Part shown: in pieces, positions 8,878 to 17,637 of the stretch
How the letters are laid out: each line of letters opens with the position of its first letter
Numbering within the stretch: the first letter of the stretch is position 1
DNA from: Paeniglutamicibacter psychrophenolicus
GTDB taxonomy: Bacteria > Actinomycetota > Actinomycetes > Actinomycetales > Micrococcaceae
DNA length: 64,000 bases
Direction: 5' to 3'
NCBI RefSeq assembly: GCF_017876575.1
Contig: NZ_JAGIOE010000001.1
Coordinates: 2,666,001-2,730,000 of the forward strand
Notes under the pieces: model-generated
Seen by the model: only the letters and a program-made list of their open reading frames with translations
Database searches by the model: none
What the model was told of the DNA's origin: nothing
Position numbers and translations under genes: made by a program

Positions 8878-8975
8878 CGGCCTCCCAGCGTCAAGCCTCC
8901 GTCCTCGGCCACCATCACCTGACCCACGCCTCGATCTTGAAACCGTGGGCAGGTTTTCAGCTTGGCCTCCGGTGG

Positions 8976-10004
8976 TCAGGAAGAATTCCCGGGTCCCAGG
9001 CCGCCATAGTGGGCGGCGAGACGCTTCAACCCCTCGTCAAGGCCCACGCTCGGCTCCCAGTCCAGGACCTCCCGGGTTTCGCGCTGGTCGAACCAGTGCG
9101 CGGTGGAGAGCTGTTCGGCGAGGAACTTGGTCATGGGTGGTTCGTCGTGCACCAGGTTCCGCGACCCGGCCGCGAGCCACAAGCGCTCAATGACCGAGCC
9201 CGCGCCGCGCGCCAGCCAGCCAGGGACGCTTAGGCGCGGTGCCGGCACGCCGCCGGCCCGGCAGATCCCGGCGATCAGCTCGCCCACGGGCCGCGGTTCG
9301 CCGTTGGTGACCACCAGGGCACGGCCGTGGGCGTGTTCCATGCGCTCGAGCCCGCGCACGATGGCACCGGCGGCATTGTCGATGTAGGTGGTGTCTATCA
9401 GCGCGGCACCCTGGTCCAGCAACGGAAGCCTGCCGTCCCTGGCCCGCTCGATCATGCGTTCCACCAGCTGGGTGTCGCCCGGGCCCCAGACCACGTGCGG
9501 CCTGATGGCCGTCACGCGGAAACCCGGTGCGTCCTGGGCCAGCGCATTGAGCTCGGCGGCCGCCTTGGACCGGGCGTAGTTCCCGCGGGCCCGGTCCGGG
9601 TCGGCAACCCCGGCCCCGGCTCCGGCCAGCGGTTCGCCGAAGTGGGCGACCGAGGGGGAGGAAACGAACACGAAGTCCCTGGCCCCGGCGTCCCTGGCCG
9701 CCTCGAGCAGGGTGTTGGTTCCGGTGATGTTGGTGGCCACGAAGTCGTGCCAGGAACCCGTGAAGGAGACCTTGGCCGCCAGGTGGATGACCGCGTCCAT
9801 GCCGCGCACGGCACGGCGGACCGCGGCCGGATCTGTCAGCGAGCCCAGCACCTCGTCCGTGGCTGCCGTTGAGGCACGGCGCTGGAAGGTTCGCACCTGG
9901 TGCCCCTTGGCCCGCAGCAGCGTGGCCACGGCCCCGCCGAGCAGCCCGCTGGCTCCGGTTACCAGCACATGGCGCGGGGCCTCGGGAATCAGCTCGGCGC
10001 TCAT
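8976..10004 (-). CDS. oleD: OleD, NADPH-dependent 2-alkyl-3-ketoacyl reductase (olefin synthesis)
   Basis: 342 residues, extended short-chain dehydrogenase. Rossmann motif TGASGLLGG at residues 16-24 and catalytic Tyr143-x3-Lys147 (NYARSK). OleD reduces the beta-keto acid made by OleA to the beta-hydroxy acid that OleC turns into a beta-lactone. The start is fixed by an ATGA overlap with the oleBC stop (ATG 10004); longer in-frame starts would lie inside oleBC. It is the last gene of oleA-oleBC-oleD, and the order of all three plus the coupled overlaps make the assignment firm. It converges with the membrane protein gene ending at 8877. Confidence 0.93.
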   Translation of the reverse strand: MSAELIPEAPRHVLVTGASGLLGGAVATLLRAKGHQVRTFQRRASTAATDEVLGSLTDPAAVRRAVRGMDAVIHLAAKVSFTGSWHDFVATNITGTNTLLEAARDAGARDFVFVSSPSVAHFGEPLAGAGAGVADPDRARGNYARSKAAAELNALAQDAPGFRVTAIRPHVVWGPGDTQLVERMIERARDGRLPLLDQGAALIDTTYIDNAAGAIVRGLERMEHAHGRALVVTNGEPRPVGELIAGICRAGGVPAPRLSVPGWLARGAGSVIERLWLAAGSRNLVHDEPPMTKFLAEQLSTAHWFDQRETREVLDWEPSVGLDEGLKRLAAHYGGLGPGNSS

Positions 10005-12589
10005 GGGTTGCGGATCCTTCCCCCGGCCAACGTGGTGGTGGCCCATGTGGCCAGTGCGGCCCGGTCGATCTTGGAATTGTGCCGGATGTCGGTGGGCAGC
10101 ACCGGGACCACCAGCACCGCCGAGACCTTGGTCCCGGTGCGGGCGACCGCGACACGCACGGCCTGGGCCAGTGCCTCGGGTGCGGGTGCCGCGCGGCGAG
10201 CCGGAGGAACGGTCTCCATGACCACCACGGAGGCCTGTGTCCCCGTGGGGCCCACGCCGACCAATGCGGCGCGTCCGGCGCCTGTTACGGATTCGGCGGC
10301 CTGCTCGGCCGCGACCGGGGTCTTGGGTCCGGTGGGGGTGTTGAGCACGTGGCCCAGCCGTCCCTCGACCCAGAGGCGTCCGGCGTCATCGAGGTGTCCC
10401 ACGTCCCCGGTGCGGTGCCAGCCGGGGATCGAGGTGCTGAGCTGTTCGGTGATCCAGAGCCTGTCGTAGCGGTCCTTCACGTGCGGGGCACGGACCAGGA
10501 TCTCACCGGTGAGGTTGGCGGTGGTTTCCGGTGTGTCGCCCGCTTTCCCGCTGGCGTCCAGCGGGGCAATGGAAACCTGTGCCCCGGCGACCGGGGTGCC
10601 CACGCAGACCCCGTTGCCCGATCCGGCGGCACGGATACCGTCCAGGTCGATGTCGGTGACAGGAAGGGCCTCGGTCATCCCGTAGGGGGTGTGCACCCTG
10701 GCATTGGGAACCAGGTCCTGGACCTTGGCGAGCAATGGCTCCGGGATCGGGGCTCCGGCCGAAAGCATCAGTGAGATGCCTTCCAAGACACGGCGCTGGG
10801 ATGCATCCAAGGAATCCTGGGTTTCCAGGACATTGGCCAGGGCCGCGGGGGAGGCAAACACCGCGGTCGCATCCACGGCGGCGGCGGCATCCGCCAGGGC
10901 GCCGGCGGTGAGCGTGCGCGGTGCCGTGACATCCATGTCCGGGGTCACCGAGGTGGCACCCAGGGCCGGGCCGAGCAGCGCGAACGGGGCGAACCCGGCC
11001 ACCAGGGCCGAGCCGGCCTTCAGGTCGTAGGTCTCGCGCAGGGTGTCCCGCATCGCGGCCAGCTGCCGGTGGGTGTACACGACACCCTTTGCCGGTCCGG
11101 TGGAACCTGAGGTGAAGAGCACCGCGGCGTCCGCGTCCGGGTCCGCCGGGGCGAAATCCGTGCCCGCTGGTGTTGCTTGGCTTCCTGCCTCGAGCAGCTC
11201 GGGGATGGTGTGTGCCACCCCGAGCAGCTTGCGTTTGGCGCTTGGCATGTCCTGAACGGCGATCCGGGTTCCGGGCCAGCCCAGGAACCTGGCACCGGTC
11301 AGCGCCCGGTCGATTCCAATGAGGTAGCCGGGGCCCGCCCCGCGGATGGCCCGTCCCAGTCCCTGGGTTCCCAGACCTGCGTCGGCCACGACAATGACGG
11401 CGCCCAGGCGCAGGCAGGCATAGATCAGCGAGGTCAGCTCAATGCCCGGGGGCACCAGCAGGTTCACCCGGTCACCGGGCTTGACCCCGATCCCGGCCAG
11501 TCCGCCGGCCAGTGCATTGACCCGTTGGCCCAGCTGCGACCAGGACAGGGACCGCGGCGGGTTGATGTCAACGACCGCAGTGCTGTTGTCTTCGGTGCGC
11601 GAGTCCAGTTCGGCCAGCATCGGCCGGTAGACGGCCAGGGCCTGCGCGCGGTGGGCGGCTTTCGATTCGTTGTTGTGGCCAAGGAAGTCAAAGACCGGGG
11701 TGGCGATGTCGCGGTCCTCGGGCAGCAGGTGGCCGGCTCCCTCGAAGCGGTGAACCGCGGCGTGGGGGAGTCGGCCCATGAGATCGCGCAGGTAGCGGTC
11801 GGAGAAGACCGGGTCCTTGGGGCCCCAGAGCAGCAGGGCCGGGACCTTTAGCGATTTGATGCCCTCGGCGGTTGCCTCGAGCGCGGGACGGCTGGGGTGG
11901 TCCTCGGTGAAGGGGATGTCGGCAACGAAGTTGCCGACCCCGGTGCGCCGGTTGGCGTTGGTGTAGGGCGCCATGAAGGCCTTGCGGACCTCCGGCTTCA
12001 GGGCCGGGTGGGCCAGGGAGTGGGTGGTGCGCAGGAACGCATCGGTTCTCTTGGTTCCCCAGCCGTGCACCGCGGGGTGGGATGCCAGGCGCAGGGCGGC
12101 GGGCAGCTCGAAGCCGGCCGGGTGAACCGCGGTGTTGGTGAGAACCACGTTGGCCAGCTGCTGTTGGTGTGCCAGGGCCCAGCCCAGGGAGATGAGTCCT
12201 CCCCAGTCGTGTCCCACCGTGGTGACCGGGCCGGTGATCCCCAGCGTGGTGGTCAGGTCGCCCAGGTCGTTGACCCGGTCCGCGAGCCGGCGGAACACGC
12301 CCGTGCGGGCGGAGAAGCCCATGTCCAGCTGGTCCACCGCCACCACGCGCCAGGGCAGCTCGTGGGCGGAGACGTGGTTCAGCAGGCCGCGCCAGAGGTA
12401 GGACCAGGTGGGGTTGCCGTGCACGCACAGCAGCGTGCCCACCGGTTCGATGCCCTTGTCCTTGAGTTCGGATTCGTTGTCCAGCAGGTGCCACTGGTGG
12501 CTGGTGCCCGGTGCATCCGCCGCCGTGGTGGAGGGAACCTGGACGCGGCGGGAGTACCGGCGAGCGACACCGGGGAAGATCTCGGTCAC
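10001..12589 (-). CDS. oleBC: OleBC fusion: beta-lactone decarboxylase plus beta-lactone synthetase
   Basis: 862 residues starting at a GTG that overlaps the oleA stop (GTGA). Residues about 1-310 are an alpha/beta hydrolase of the haloalkane-dehalogenase type (OleB): HGNPTWSY (57-64), nucleophile Asp128 in GHDWGG, acid Asp258 in GPKDPVF, His286 in GAGHLLPED. OleB decarboxylates the cis-beta-lactone to a cis-olefin. Residues about 330-862 are an acyl-CoA-synthetase-like domain (OleC) with the P-loop LFTSGSTGPAKGV (490-502) and TPYGMTEALP; OleC uses ATP to close the beta-hydroxy acid to the lactone. In Xanthomonas and Shewanella these are separate genes; the fusion is the form known from Micrococcus luteus and other actinobacteria. 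Confidence 0.95.
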   Translation of the reverse strand: MTEIFPGVARRYSRRVQVPSTTAADAPGTSHQWHLLDNESELKDKGIEPVGTLLCVHGNPTWSYLWRGLLNHVSAHELPWRVVAVDQLDMGFSARTGVFRRLADRVNDLGDLTTTLGITGPVTTVGHDWGGLISLGWALAHQQQLANVVLTNTAVHPAGFELPAALRLASHPAVHGWGTKRTDAFLRTTHSLAHPALKPEVRKAFMAPYTNANRRTGVGNFVADIPFTEDHPSRPALEATAEGIKSLKVPALLLWGPKDPVFSDRYLRDLMGRLPHAAVHRFEGAGHLLPEDRDIATPVFDFLGHNNESKAAHRAQALAVYRPMLAELDSRTEDNSTAVVDINPPRSLSWSQLGQRVNALAGGLAGIGVKPGDRVNLLVPPGIELTSLIYACLRLGAVIVVADAGLGTQGLGRAIRGAGPGYLIGIDRALTGARFLGWPGTRIAVQDMPSAKRKLLGVAHTIPELLEAGSQATPAGTDFAPADPDADAAVLFTSGSTGPAKGVVYTHRQLAAMRDTLRETYDLKAGSALVAGFAPFALLGPALGATSVTPDMDVTAPRTLTAGALADAAAAVDATAVFASPAALANVLETQDSLDASQRRVLEGISLMLSAGAPIPEPLLAKVQDLVPNARVHTPYGMTEALPVTDIDLDGIRAAGSGNGVCVGTPVAGAQVSIAPLDASGKAGDTPETTANLTGEILVRAPHVKDRYDRLWITEQLSTSIPGWHRTGDVGHLDDAGRLWVEGRLGHVLNTPTGPKTPVAAEQAAESVTGAGRAALVGVGPTGTQASVVVMETVPPARRAAPAPEALAQAVRVAVARTGTKVSAVLVVPVLPTDIRHNSKIDRAALATWATTTLAGGRIRNP

Positions 12590-13611
12590 CAGGCAAGCTC
12601 CAGCATGGCGGTGTTCAGGCCCGAGCCGACACCCATGCACAAGACCCGGTCACCGGGCTTCAAGGTCTTGGCTTCCTGGGAAAGGGTCATGGGCAGCGAG
12701 GCCGGCCCGACATTGCCCCACTTGGGGAACGTGATCGGCACCCGGTCCCGGACCAGGCCCACGGCCTTGATAATGGCATTGGTGTAGGAATTGGAAACCT
12801 GGTGGGTCACGTAGCGATCCATTGACCGCCAGTTCCACCCGGCATGGTGCGCCTCGTCCCAGGCGTTGACCACCAATTCCAGTCCGTTGTCCAGCAGTCC
12901 CTTGGTATCGGTGTACATGCCGTTCAGGCCGCCCACACACAGTTCGTGGTGTTCGGTCCCGGCGCGGGAGACTCCGCCCACGATCCGGTGGGCACCGGGG
13001 TGTGCGTCGGCCGGGCCGATCACCGCGGCGGCGGCACCCGAGCCCAGGGTGAGGGTGGCGAACTGGTTCAGGTAGTCCTCGCGGGTCGAATCCTCGGCGT
13101 TGAGCCGGGCAAAGGTGGTTTCCTGGGTGGTCTGGGCGTCCTCGCCTGCCACCACCAGCGCGTATTTGATCTGCCCGGAATCGATCATGTTCGCGGCCAG
13201 GGTCATGCCGTTGACAAAGCCCAGGCAGGCATTGGTGATGTCAAAATTCATCGCCGAGGAAGGCAGGCCGAGATCGTTGTGCACCTTCGAGGCAACCGAA
13301 GGCTCCAGGTTGCGCCGGGTCACCGAGGTGTTGATCAGCAGGCCGATCTGGCCCGCCTCGATGCCGGCCTCGGCCATGGCCTTGCCGCCTGCCTCCACCG
13401 CTGCGTCGTCGAAGCTGGTGCCCTCGGACCACCAACGGCGTTCCACGACACCGGAGACGCGTTCAAGGAGTTTCTTGGACAGGCGCAACCGCTTGAGGCT
13501 GGGGGCCAGACGTTCGTCGAATTCGGCCGAACTCAGGACCCTGGGGGCCTGCACGCTGGTGACGGCCAAAAGGGCCGCGTTGTCGTGCCTAAACGTTGCA
13601 TTGCCGTTCAA
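12586..13611 (-). CDS. oleA: OleA, acyl-CoA head-to-head Claisen condensation enzyme
   Basis: 341 residues, thiolase superfamily. Catalytic Cys129 in DITNACLGF, His270 in VTHQVSNSY and Asn300 in WGNVGP form the expected Cys-His-Asn set. OleA joins two long-chain acyl-CoAs non-decarboxylatively into a 2-alkyl-3-keto acid, the first step of long-chain olefin (about C25-C31) synthesis. The start appears to be TTG at 13609-13611 with AAAGG about 9 bases upstream; no better ATG or GTG is in frame. It heads the oleA-oleBC-oleD operon, with overlaps at both junctions. The four-paralog membrane array lies directly upstream on the same strand. Confidence 0.95.
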   Translation of the reverse strand: MNGNATFRHDNAALLAVTSVQAPRVLSSAEFDERLAPSLKRLRLSKKLLERVSGVVERRWWSEGTSFDDAAVEAGGKAMAEAGIEAGQIGLLINTSVTRRNLEPSVASKVHNDLGLPSSAMNFDITNACLGFVNGMTLAANMIDSGQIKYALVVAGEDAQTTQETTFARLNAEDSTREDYLNQFATLTLGSGAAAAVIGPADAHPGAHRIVGGVSRAGTEHHELCVGGLNGMYTDTKGLLDNGLELVVNAWDEAHHAGWNWRSMDRYVTHQVSNSYTNAIIKAVGLVRDRVPITFPKWGNVGPASLPMTLSQEAKTLKPGDRVLCMGVGSGLNTAMLELAW

Positions 13612-13922
13612 AATCTAGCCTTTGTGTCGGGGCTGTCGTGCCGGTGCCGGCCGCGCAGAATATGGTCGTCGGGGTCATCGGGGAATCCAACGATAAAGGT
13701 TGTCCTCCTCCTACCGTATTCCCTGCCGGGCCCCGCGCCACACACGGGCGCGCCCTTTGCCGATGGTGGCGCGCCAAGCGGTGCCTTCCATGGAACCGGG
13801 AAGCATGCGCAATCAGGCCGGAATTCGGGGGCTGGAATCGGCCGTTCGTTCGCGGGAAGGCCCGTGGCGGTTTCCCTAAGAGCCAAGCGCGAAGCGGGCC
13901 ACGGCCAAGGAGCCGCGGGCGG
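13612..13922. other. oleA upstream region
   Basis: About 310 bases between the array copy ending at 13923 and oleA. It should hold the oleA promoter (minus strand); I see no unambiguous -35/-10 pair and no gene. Confidence 0.5.
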
Positions 13923-14681
13923 TTAGGCGACCGGCACCGTGCGCCGCGCAAGGAACAGCGCACCCACCGCCATGGCCACCGCCGCGGCGCCCGTCGATGC
14001 CGCCTGCACCGACTCGGCCCACCGGGCGTCATAGGCCTTGAGCGCAAGCAGGGGCGAGATCACGTAGATGGCCGCGAGGTAGCCCGCGAAACCGGTGCCG
14101 AGCAGGAACACGCATGCGGCGCCGGCGGCCGGCAGCCTGGCGCGCCACATGGCGGCAAGGATCAGCGGAGGCACGACCCCGGCCAGGAGCACGCCCCAGG
14201 ACAGTCCCGTGGCATCCGGCATCCCGGATGCGGCTCCGGTGAGGCCGGAGACGAGTGCATGGGACCCGATCACGGCGAAGGAGGCCGCGAAGAGGACGGC
14301 AAGCAGTGCCTCGCATGCGGCAGCGGCGATCCCGACGCTCCTGAGGTGGTCCACCGTTGGATCCGGCAGGAACATGACACCGGCCGCCATGGCCAGGACC
14401 CCGATCGCCTGCAGCAGCAGGGCGAGACCGAACAGTTGCGCGGTCGTGCCCAGCGGGACCCAGTTCTCCACGGGGAAGTAGTAGTCGTAGCGGTGGTTTT
14501 CGATCAGCAGGCCCCTGGGTCCCCGGGCGCCGGCGGGAACCACCCAGCGCTGCAGCACCGCGGCCAGCTGCACGAGGAAGGAAAGCAGGAACAGGGAGCC
14601 GGCAATGGCCAGCCACAGGATCCTGGCCCTGCGAAAACGCAGGGCTTCGAGGCCCGTTCCCGATGGCTTGCTGCCCGACAT
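13923..14681 (-). CDS. Six-helix membrane protein, tandem paralog 1
   Basis: 252 residues with about six membrane helices (near 20-45, 85-115, 130-160, 165-190, 195-215, 225-250). It shares with the next copies QRWV in the first extracellular loop, an acidic ENHRYDYYFP-W-P-GTTAQLFG segment, GVLAMAAGV, and ACVFLLGT-GYLA in helix five. The loop with the Asp/Tyr/His cluster is the most conserved soluble part. ATG 14681 is six bases from the -10 element TACGGT (14688-14693), so the mRNA is probably leaderless. Family not recognised. It is the copy nearest the olefin operon. Confidence 0.85.
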   Translation of the reverse strand: MSGSKPSGTGLEALRFRRARILWLAIAGSLFLLSFLVQLAAVLQRWVVPAGARGPRGLLIENHRYDYYFPVENWVPLGTTAQLFGLALLLQAIGVLAMAAGVMFLPDPTVDHLRSVGIAAAACEALLAVLFAASFAVIGSHALVSGLTGAASGMPDATGLSWGVLLAGVVPPLILAAMWRARLPAAGAACVFLLGTGFAGYLAAIYVISPLLALKAYDARWAESVQAASTGAAAVAMAVGALFLARRTVPVA

Positions 14682-14687
14682 GACCCA

Positions 14688-14715
14688 ACCGTAGCAATGT
14701 GCCCGCACGAGTCAA
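14688..14715 (-). promoter_or_regulatory. Leaderless promoter of paralog 1
   Basis: On the minus strand: TTGACT (14710-14715), 16-base spacer, TACGGT (14688-14693), six bases, ATG. The same arrangement precedes all four paralogs. Confidence 0.8.
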
Positions 14716-14779
14716 TGGCTGCGCTGTTTTCCGGTGCCCGGCGGCGCTCGCCGGTGCCCGGATCAAGGGGATTGCGGCG

Positions 14780-15550
14780 CTATGCGCGCTCCACGCCCAC
14801 GTCCGCGCGCCGGACCACGTCCCTGGCGCCGAAGGCCAGGGCAATGGCCGCAGCGGCGGTGGATGCGGCGACAACCGTCTCGGTGAAGCGCGCGGTGTCG
14901 TGGGACCCTCCAAAGAAGATCGGCGCCACCACGTAGGTGGCCAGCAGGTAGCCCAGCAGGGTCGTGCCGATCAGCAAGGCGCACGCTGCACCGGCCGCCG
15001 GCAACCTGTTCCCCCAGATCAGTGCCAGGGCACCCAGCCCGAGCAACGCGGCCCAGAACATTGTCCAGAACACTCCCGGCCCGATCTGCATCCCGGGAAT
15101 CGTTCCGTTGGCCCCGGAGGCGAGGAGGTATCCACCGTGGGCCGTGAAGGTTGCCGCCACGAGGAGCACCAACACCGCCTCGAGCACCGCGATGCCCGCC
15201 GTTCCGAGGCGACTGAAAATCCTCGTCGTGGCCGGCAACAGCATGATCCCCAGCGCCATGGCCAGCAGGCCAAGCACCTGGACCAGCAGGCCCGCCCCGA
15301 GGAGCTGCGCGGCAGTCCCGATGGGCTCCCAGTCGTCCCCCGGGATGAAGTAGTCATAGACGTGGTCTTCGACCGAGGTGTCGGTGGGCCCGCGCGTGCC
15401 GCTGAAGGTGACCCAGCGCTGCAGCGAGGCCAGCAGCTGCAGCGTGAAGGACACCAAAAACAGTGCCGTGGCGGCAAGCAAGGAGATGAACGCGGTCCTG
15501 CGGAAACGCACTTTCCGGGTGTAGTCACCGGCTTCGTCTAGGCCTGGCAT
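14780..15550 (-). CDS. Six-helix membrane protein, tandem paralog 2
   Basis: 256 residues, same layout as its neighbours: QRWVTFSGTRGP, then VEDHVYDYFIPGDDWEPIGTAA, then GLLAMALGIMLLP and ACALLIGTTLLGYLLATYVV. It has no signal peptide and no catalytic motif. The N-terminus has a short soluble stretch (MPGLDEAGDYTRKVRFRR) ending in a positive cluster, which suggests the N-terminus is cytoplasmic. ATG 15550 is preceded only by the six bases that follow the -10 element, so there is no room for a ribosome-binding site. Function unknown. Confidence 0.85.
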   Translation of the reverse strand: MPGLDEAGDYTRKVRFRRTAFISLLAATALFLVSFTLQLLASLQRWVTFSGTRGPTDTSVEDHVYDYFIPGDDWEPIGTAAQLLGAGLLVQVLGLLAMALGIMLLPATTRIFSRLGTAGIAVLEAVLVLLVAATFTAHGGYLLASGANGTIPGMQIGPGVFWTMFWAALLGLGALALIWGNRLPAAGAACALLIGTTLLGYLLATYVVAPIFFGGSHDTARFTETVVAASTAAAAIALAFGARDVVRRADVGVERA

Positions 15551-15556
15551 GGCCCT

Positions 15557-15584
15557 ACCGTAGCAACGTCCGGGCAGGAGTCAA
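15557..15584 (-). promoter_or_regulatory. Leaderless promoter of paralog 2
   Basis: Minus strand: TTGACT (15579-15584), 16 bases, TACGGT (15557-15562), six bases, ATG 15550. Confidence 0.8.
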
Positions 15585-15620
15585 TGGTTGTTCGGGCTCC
15601 CGGGCCAGGGGTCGGGTTCT

Positions 15621-16334
15621 TCATCGGGCAACCCTGGCCCGGCGCACCAGCGAACCGACGGCGAAAAGCATCGAGAGTCCCGCTGCGGCGGTGGATGCGA
15701 TGACCACCATTTCGTTCCACGGGAAGAACCCGTCGCCGGCGAACATGGCCAGCAGGGGAGCGAGGAGGATGGCGGCCGTGAAGTCGCCCAGCACGGTGGA
15801 TCCGAGCAGGAACACGCACGCGAACGTGGCCGGCAGCGAGCTGCCCCGCCACGAGATGGCCGCTGCCACCAGGCCGGCCAATGAGAGCAGGAGCAGCATC
15901 CTTTCGGGGAACGGCGATTCCGCCATGATGGTCTGGGTGCCGGAGGTCCCCGTCACCAGGGCCCGGATCGCCCAGGCCGCAAACGCACCTGCGGCCAGGA
16001 ATGCGGCCACCGAGCCGGCCACCGCTGCCTTGCGGCGGCCCGCAGCCCGGGGCAGTGCCGGAACCCCGGCCGCCATGGCGAGGATCCCCAGCACCTTGAG
16101 CCCGGTGGCGGCACCGATGAGCCGGTTGATCGCGGCGAATTGTTCCAGCGGGTCCGCTCCGGGCGCCTCTTCGGCCATTTGGCTGGAGAAGAGGTCCCAG
16201 CCCTGGCGCGAGGCCTGCTGCTGGATGAGCGCCGAGACGAGGAACAGCACGGCTGCCGCGAGCAGGAGCGTGGGTGAAGCGGCGCCGAAGCGGACTCCGG
16301 GCCTGGCCCGGATCGAATCTGTGGTGGCCTCCAT
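15621..16334 (-). CDS. Six-helix membrane protein, tandem paralog 3 (most divergent)
   Basis: 237 residues. It keeps the helix pattern, GILAMAAGVPALP and ACVFLLGSTVLGDFTAAILLAPLL, but the first-loop motif is replaced: RQGWDLFSSQMAEEAPGADPLEQF stands where the others have QRWV and the acidic DY-P-W-P-GT segment. If that loop binds a ligand or partner, this copy has a different specificity. ATG 16334 follows the same leaderless promoter geometry. Function unknown. Confidence 0.85.
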   Translation of the reverse strand: MEATTDSIRARPGVRFGAASPTLLLAAAVLFLVSALIQQQASRQGWDLFSSQMAEEAPGADPLEQFAAINRLIGAATGLKVLGILAMAAGVPALPRAAGRRKAAVAGSVAAFLAAGAFAAWAIRALVTGTSGTQTIMAESPFPERMLLLLSLAGLVAAAISWRGSSLPATFACVFLLGSTVLGDFTAAILLAPLLAMFAGDGFFPWNEMVVIASTAAAGLSMLFAVGSLVRRARVAR

Positions 16335-16340
16335 GGCCCA

Positions 16341-16368
16341 ACCCTAGCCATGGGGCGGGCGAAGTCAA
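16341..16368 (-). promoter_or_regulatory. Leaderless promoter of paralog 3
   Basis: Minus strand: TTGACT (16363-16368), 16 bases, TAGGGT (16341-16346), six bases, ATG 16334. Confidence 0.8.
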
Positions 16369-16403
16369 TGGGAGCGGTTGTGCGCCGGTTCCGGGGCCTT
16401 GTT

Positions 16404-17150
16404 TTATTCAGCGTGCCGGTAGCGGCGCACCACGGTGCCGGCTGCGAAAATCATGGCCAGGGCGGCCGCGGCCGTTGAGCCGGCGACCACGCTTTCGAGC
16501 CACGGGGTCGTGTCGTGCGAGACGTAGCCGGCGATCATGGCAGCGATCGTGAAATTGGCGATCGCGCCACCGAACATATTTGAACCCAGCAGGAACACGC
16601 ACGCAACCGATGCCGCCTTCGACATGCCCGCCCACAGCCACGCCAGGGCGACCATGCCGCCGAGCCCGCCCCAGACCATGAGCGGGAGCAACACCGAGGA
16701 GTGCTGCAGGTCGGAGGGAGCGGCGTTGATCCCGGAGATCAGGGCGTGGGCGCCCAGGACCGCGAAAGCGGCGGCAACCAGGAGTGCGAGCACCGGCTCG
16801 GTGACGATTCCGATCCGGTTGGGTGCCACCCGGGGCACGGCCAGCACGCCCACGGCCATGGCCAGGACACCCAGCGCCTGCAGCAGCGTGCCCGCCCCGA
16901 AGAGCTGGGCCGCTGTCCCGATGGGTTCCCACGGATCGGCGGGGAAGCTGTAATCCAGGAGGTGGTCTTCGACCGAGAGCTCGTTGCCCGGCCGTTGCCC
17001 CCGAAGCACAACCCAGCGTTGGATCGAGCCCAGGTGCTGCAGCACCGCCGAGGCCAGAAACAGCACGGCGGCTGCAAGGAACCCGAAGACCGAGGCCTTG
17101 GGGAGGCGAATGGCCAGTTCGGGCTGGCCTGTTTTGTTGGTGGCCGACAT
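16404..17150 (-). CDS. Six-helix membrane protein, tandem paralog 4
   Basis: 248 residues: QRWVVLRGQRPGNE, VEDHLLDYSFPADPWEPIGTAA, GVLAMAVGVLAVP, ACVFLLGSNMFGGAIANFTIAAMI. It is closer to paralogs 1 and 2 than to 3. It is the first gene of the array in the direction of transcription, beside the AT-richer ParA-SIR2 island. Each copy has its own promoter, so the array is not a simple operon, although read-through towards oleA is possible. Function unknown. Confidence 0.85.
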   Translation of the reverse strand: MSATNKTGQPELAIRLPKASVFGFLAAAVLFLASAVLQHLGSIQRWVVLRGQRPGNELSVEDHLLDYSFPADPWEPIGTAAQLFGAGTLLQALGVLAMAVGVLAVPRVAPNRIGIVTEPVLALLVAAAFAVLGAHALISGINAAPSDLQHSSVLLPLMVWGGLGGMVALAWLWAGMSKAASVACVFLLGSNMFGGAIANFTIAAMIAGYVSHDTTPWLESVVAGSTAAAALAMIFAAGTVVRRYRHAE

Positions 17151-17156
17151 GGCCCC

Positions 17157-17184
17157 ACAGTAGCTGTGGAACGCCGGGAGTCAA
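17157..17184 (-). promoter_or_regulatory. Leaderless promoter of paralog 4
   Basis: Minus strand: TTGACT (17179-17184), 16 bases, TACTGT (17157-17162), six bases, ATG 17150. Confidence 0.8.
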
Positions 17185-17637
17185 TACGTACGTTCGTCCC
17201 GCGGTTTCTCGAAAGAGCCCTGACCTGACCGGAAAACGTTCGCGATAGGTTGCGGATTACGCAGCGTTACCTGACATCTATTGATATTTATTCGGTGGCG
17301 CGGAGAAATAAAAAGGCTCAGTCAAACGTTGGCGACTATCCTCTCCTAGCCGCCAAGCTCAACAGGGAAGTTGTTGAAATCGTGAGAGCTGGATTTATGG
17401 GGGGTATCGCTAGCCCATCACGATGGCTGGCTGCTCGTTCGGGCTATGTCTTTGACAGTCTTGGGCGCCGGTGCAACTTGAGGTCCCTCTCCGCTCGAAC
17501 TCTGAACCACGGGGGACTAAACACACGAAACGGCTTAATTGAGCGACAATGTGGTGCATACGACTCTTCGGCTATATGAATGAACGGCCAGTATTCGGAA
17601 CTCCCCAGCACCACGTCCTACCACCTGAAAGACCGCT
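17185..17637. other. AT-richer intergenic junction, no gene seen
   Basis: About 450 bases. Base composition falls visibly at about 17240, marking the edge of the ParA-SIR2 island. The short open frames here have no protein-like features. I see no tRNA or clear att repeat. Confidence 0.5.

Noticed and set aside
17250-17579. 109-codon plus-strand frame as a gene
   Set aside because: No ribosome site, no domain-like composition and no continuity with neighbours; probably chance in AT-richer DNA.
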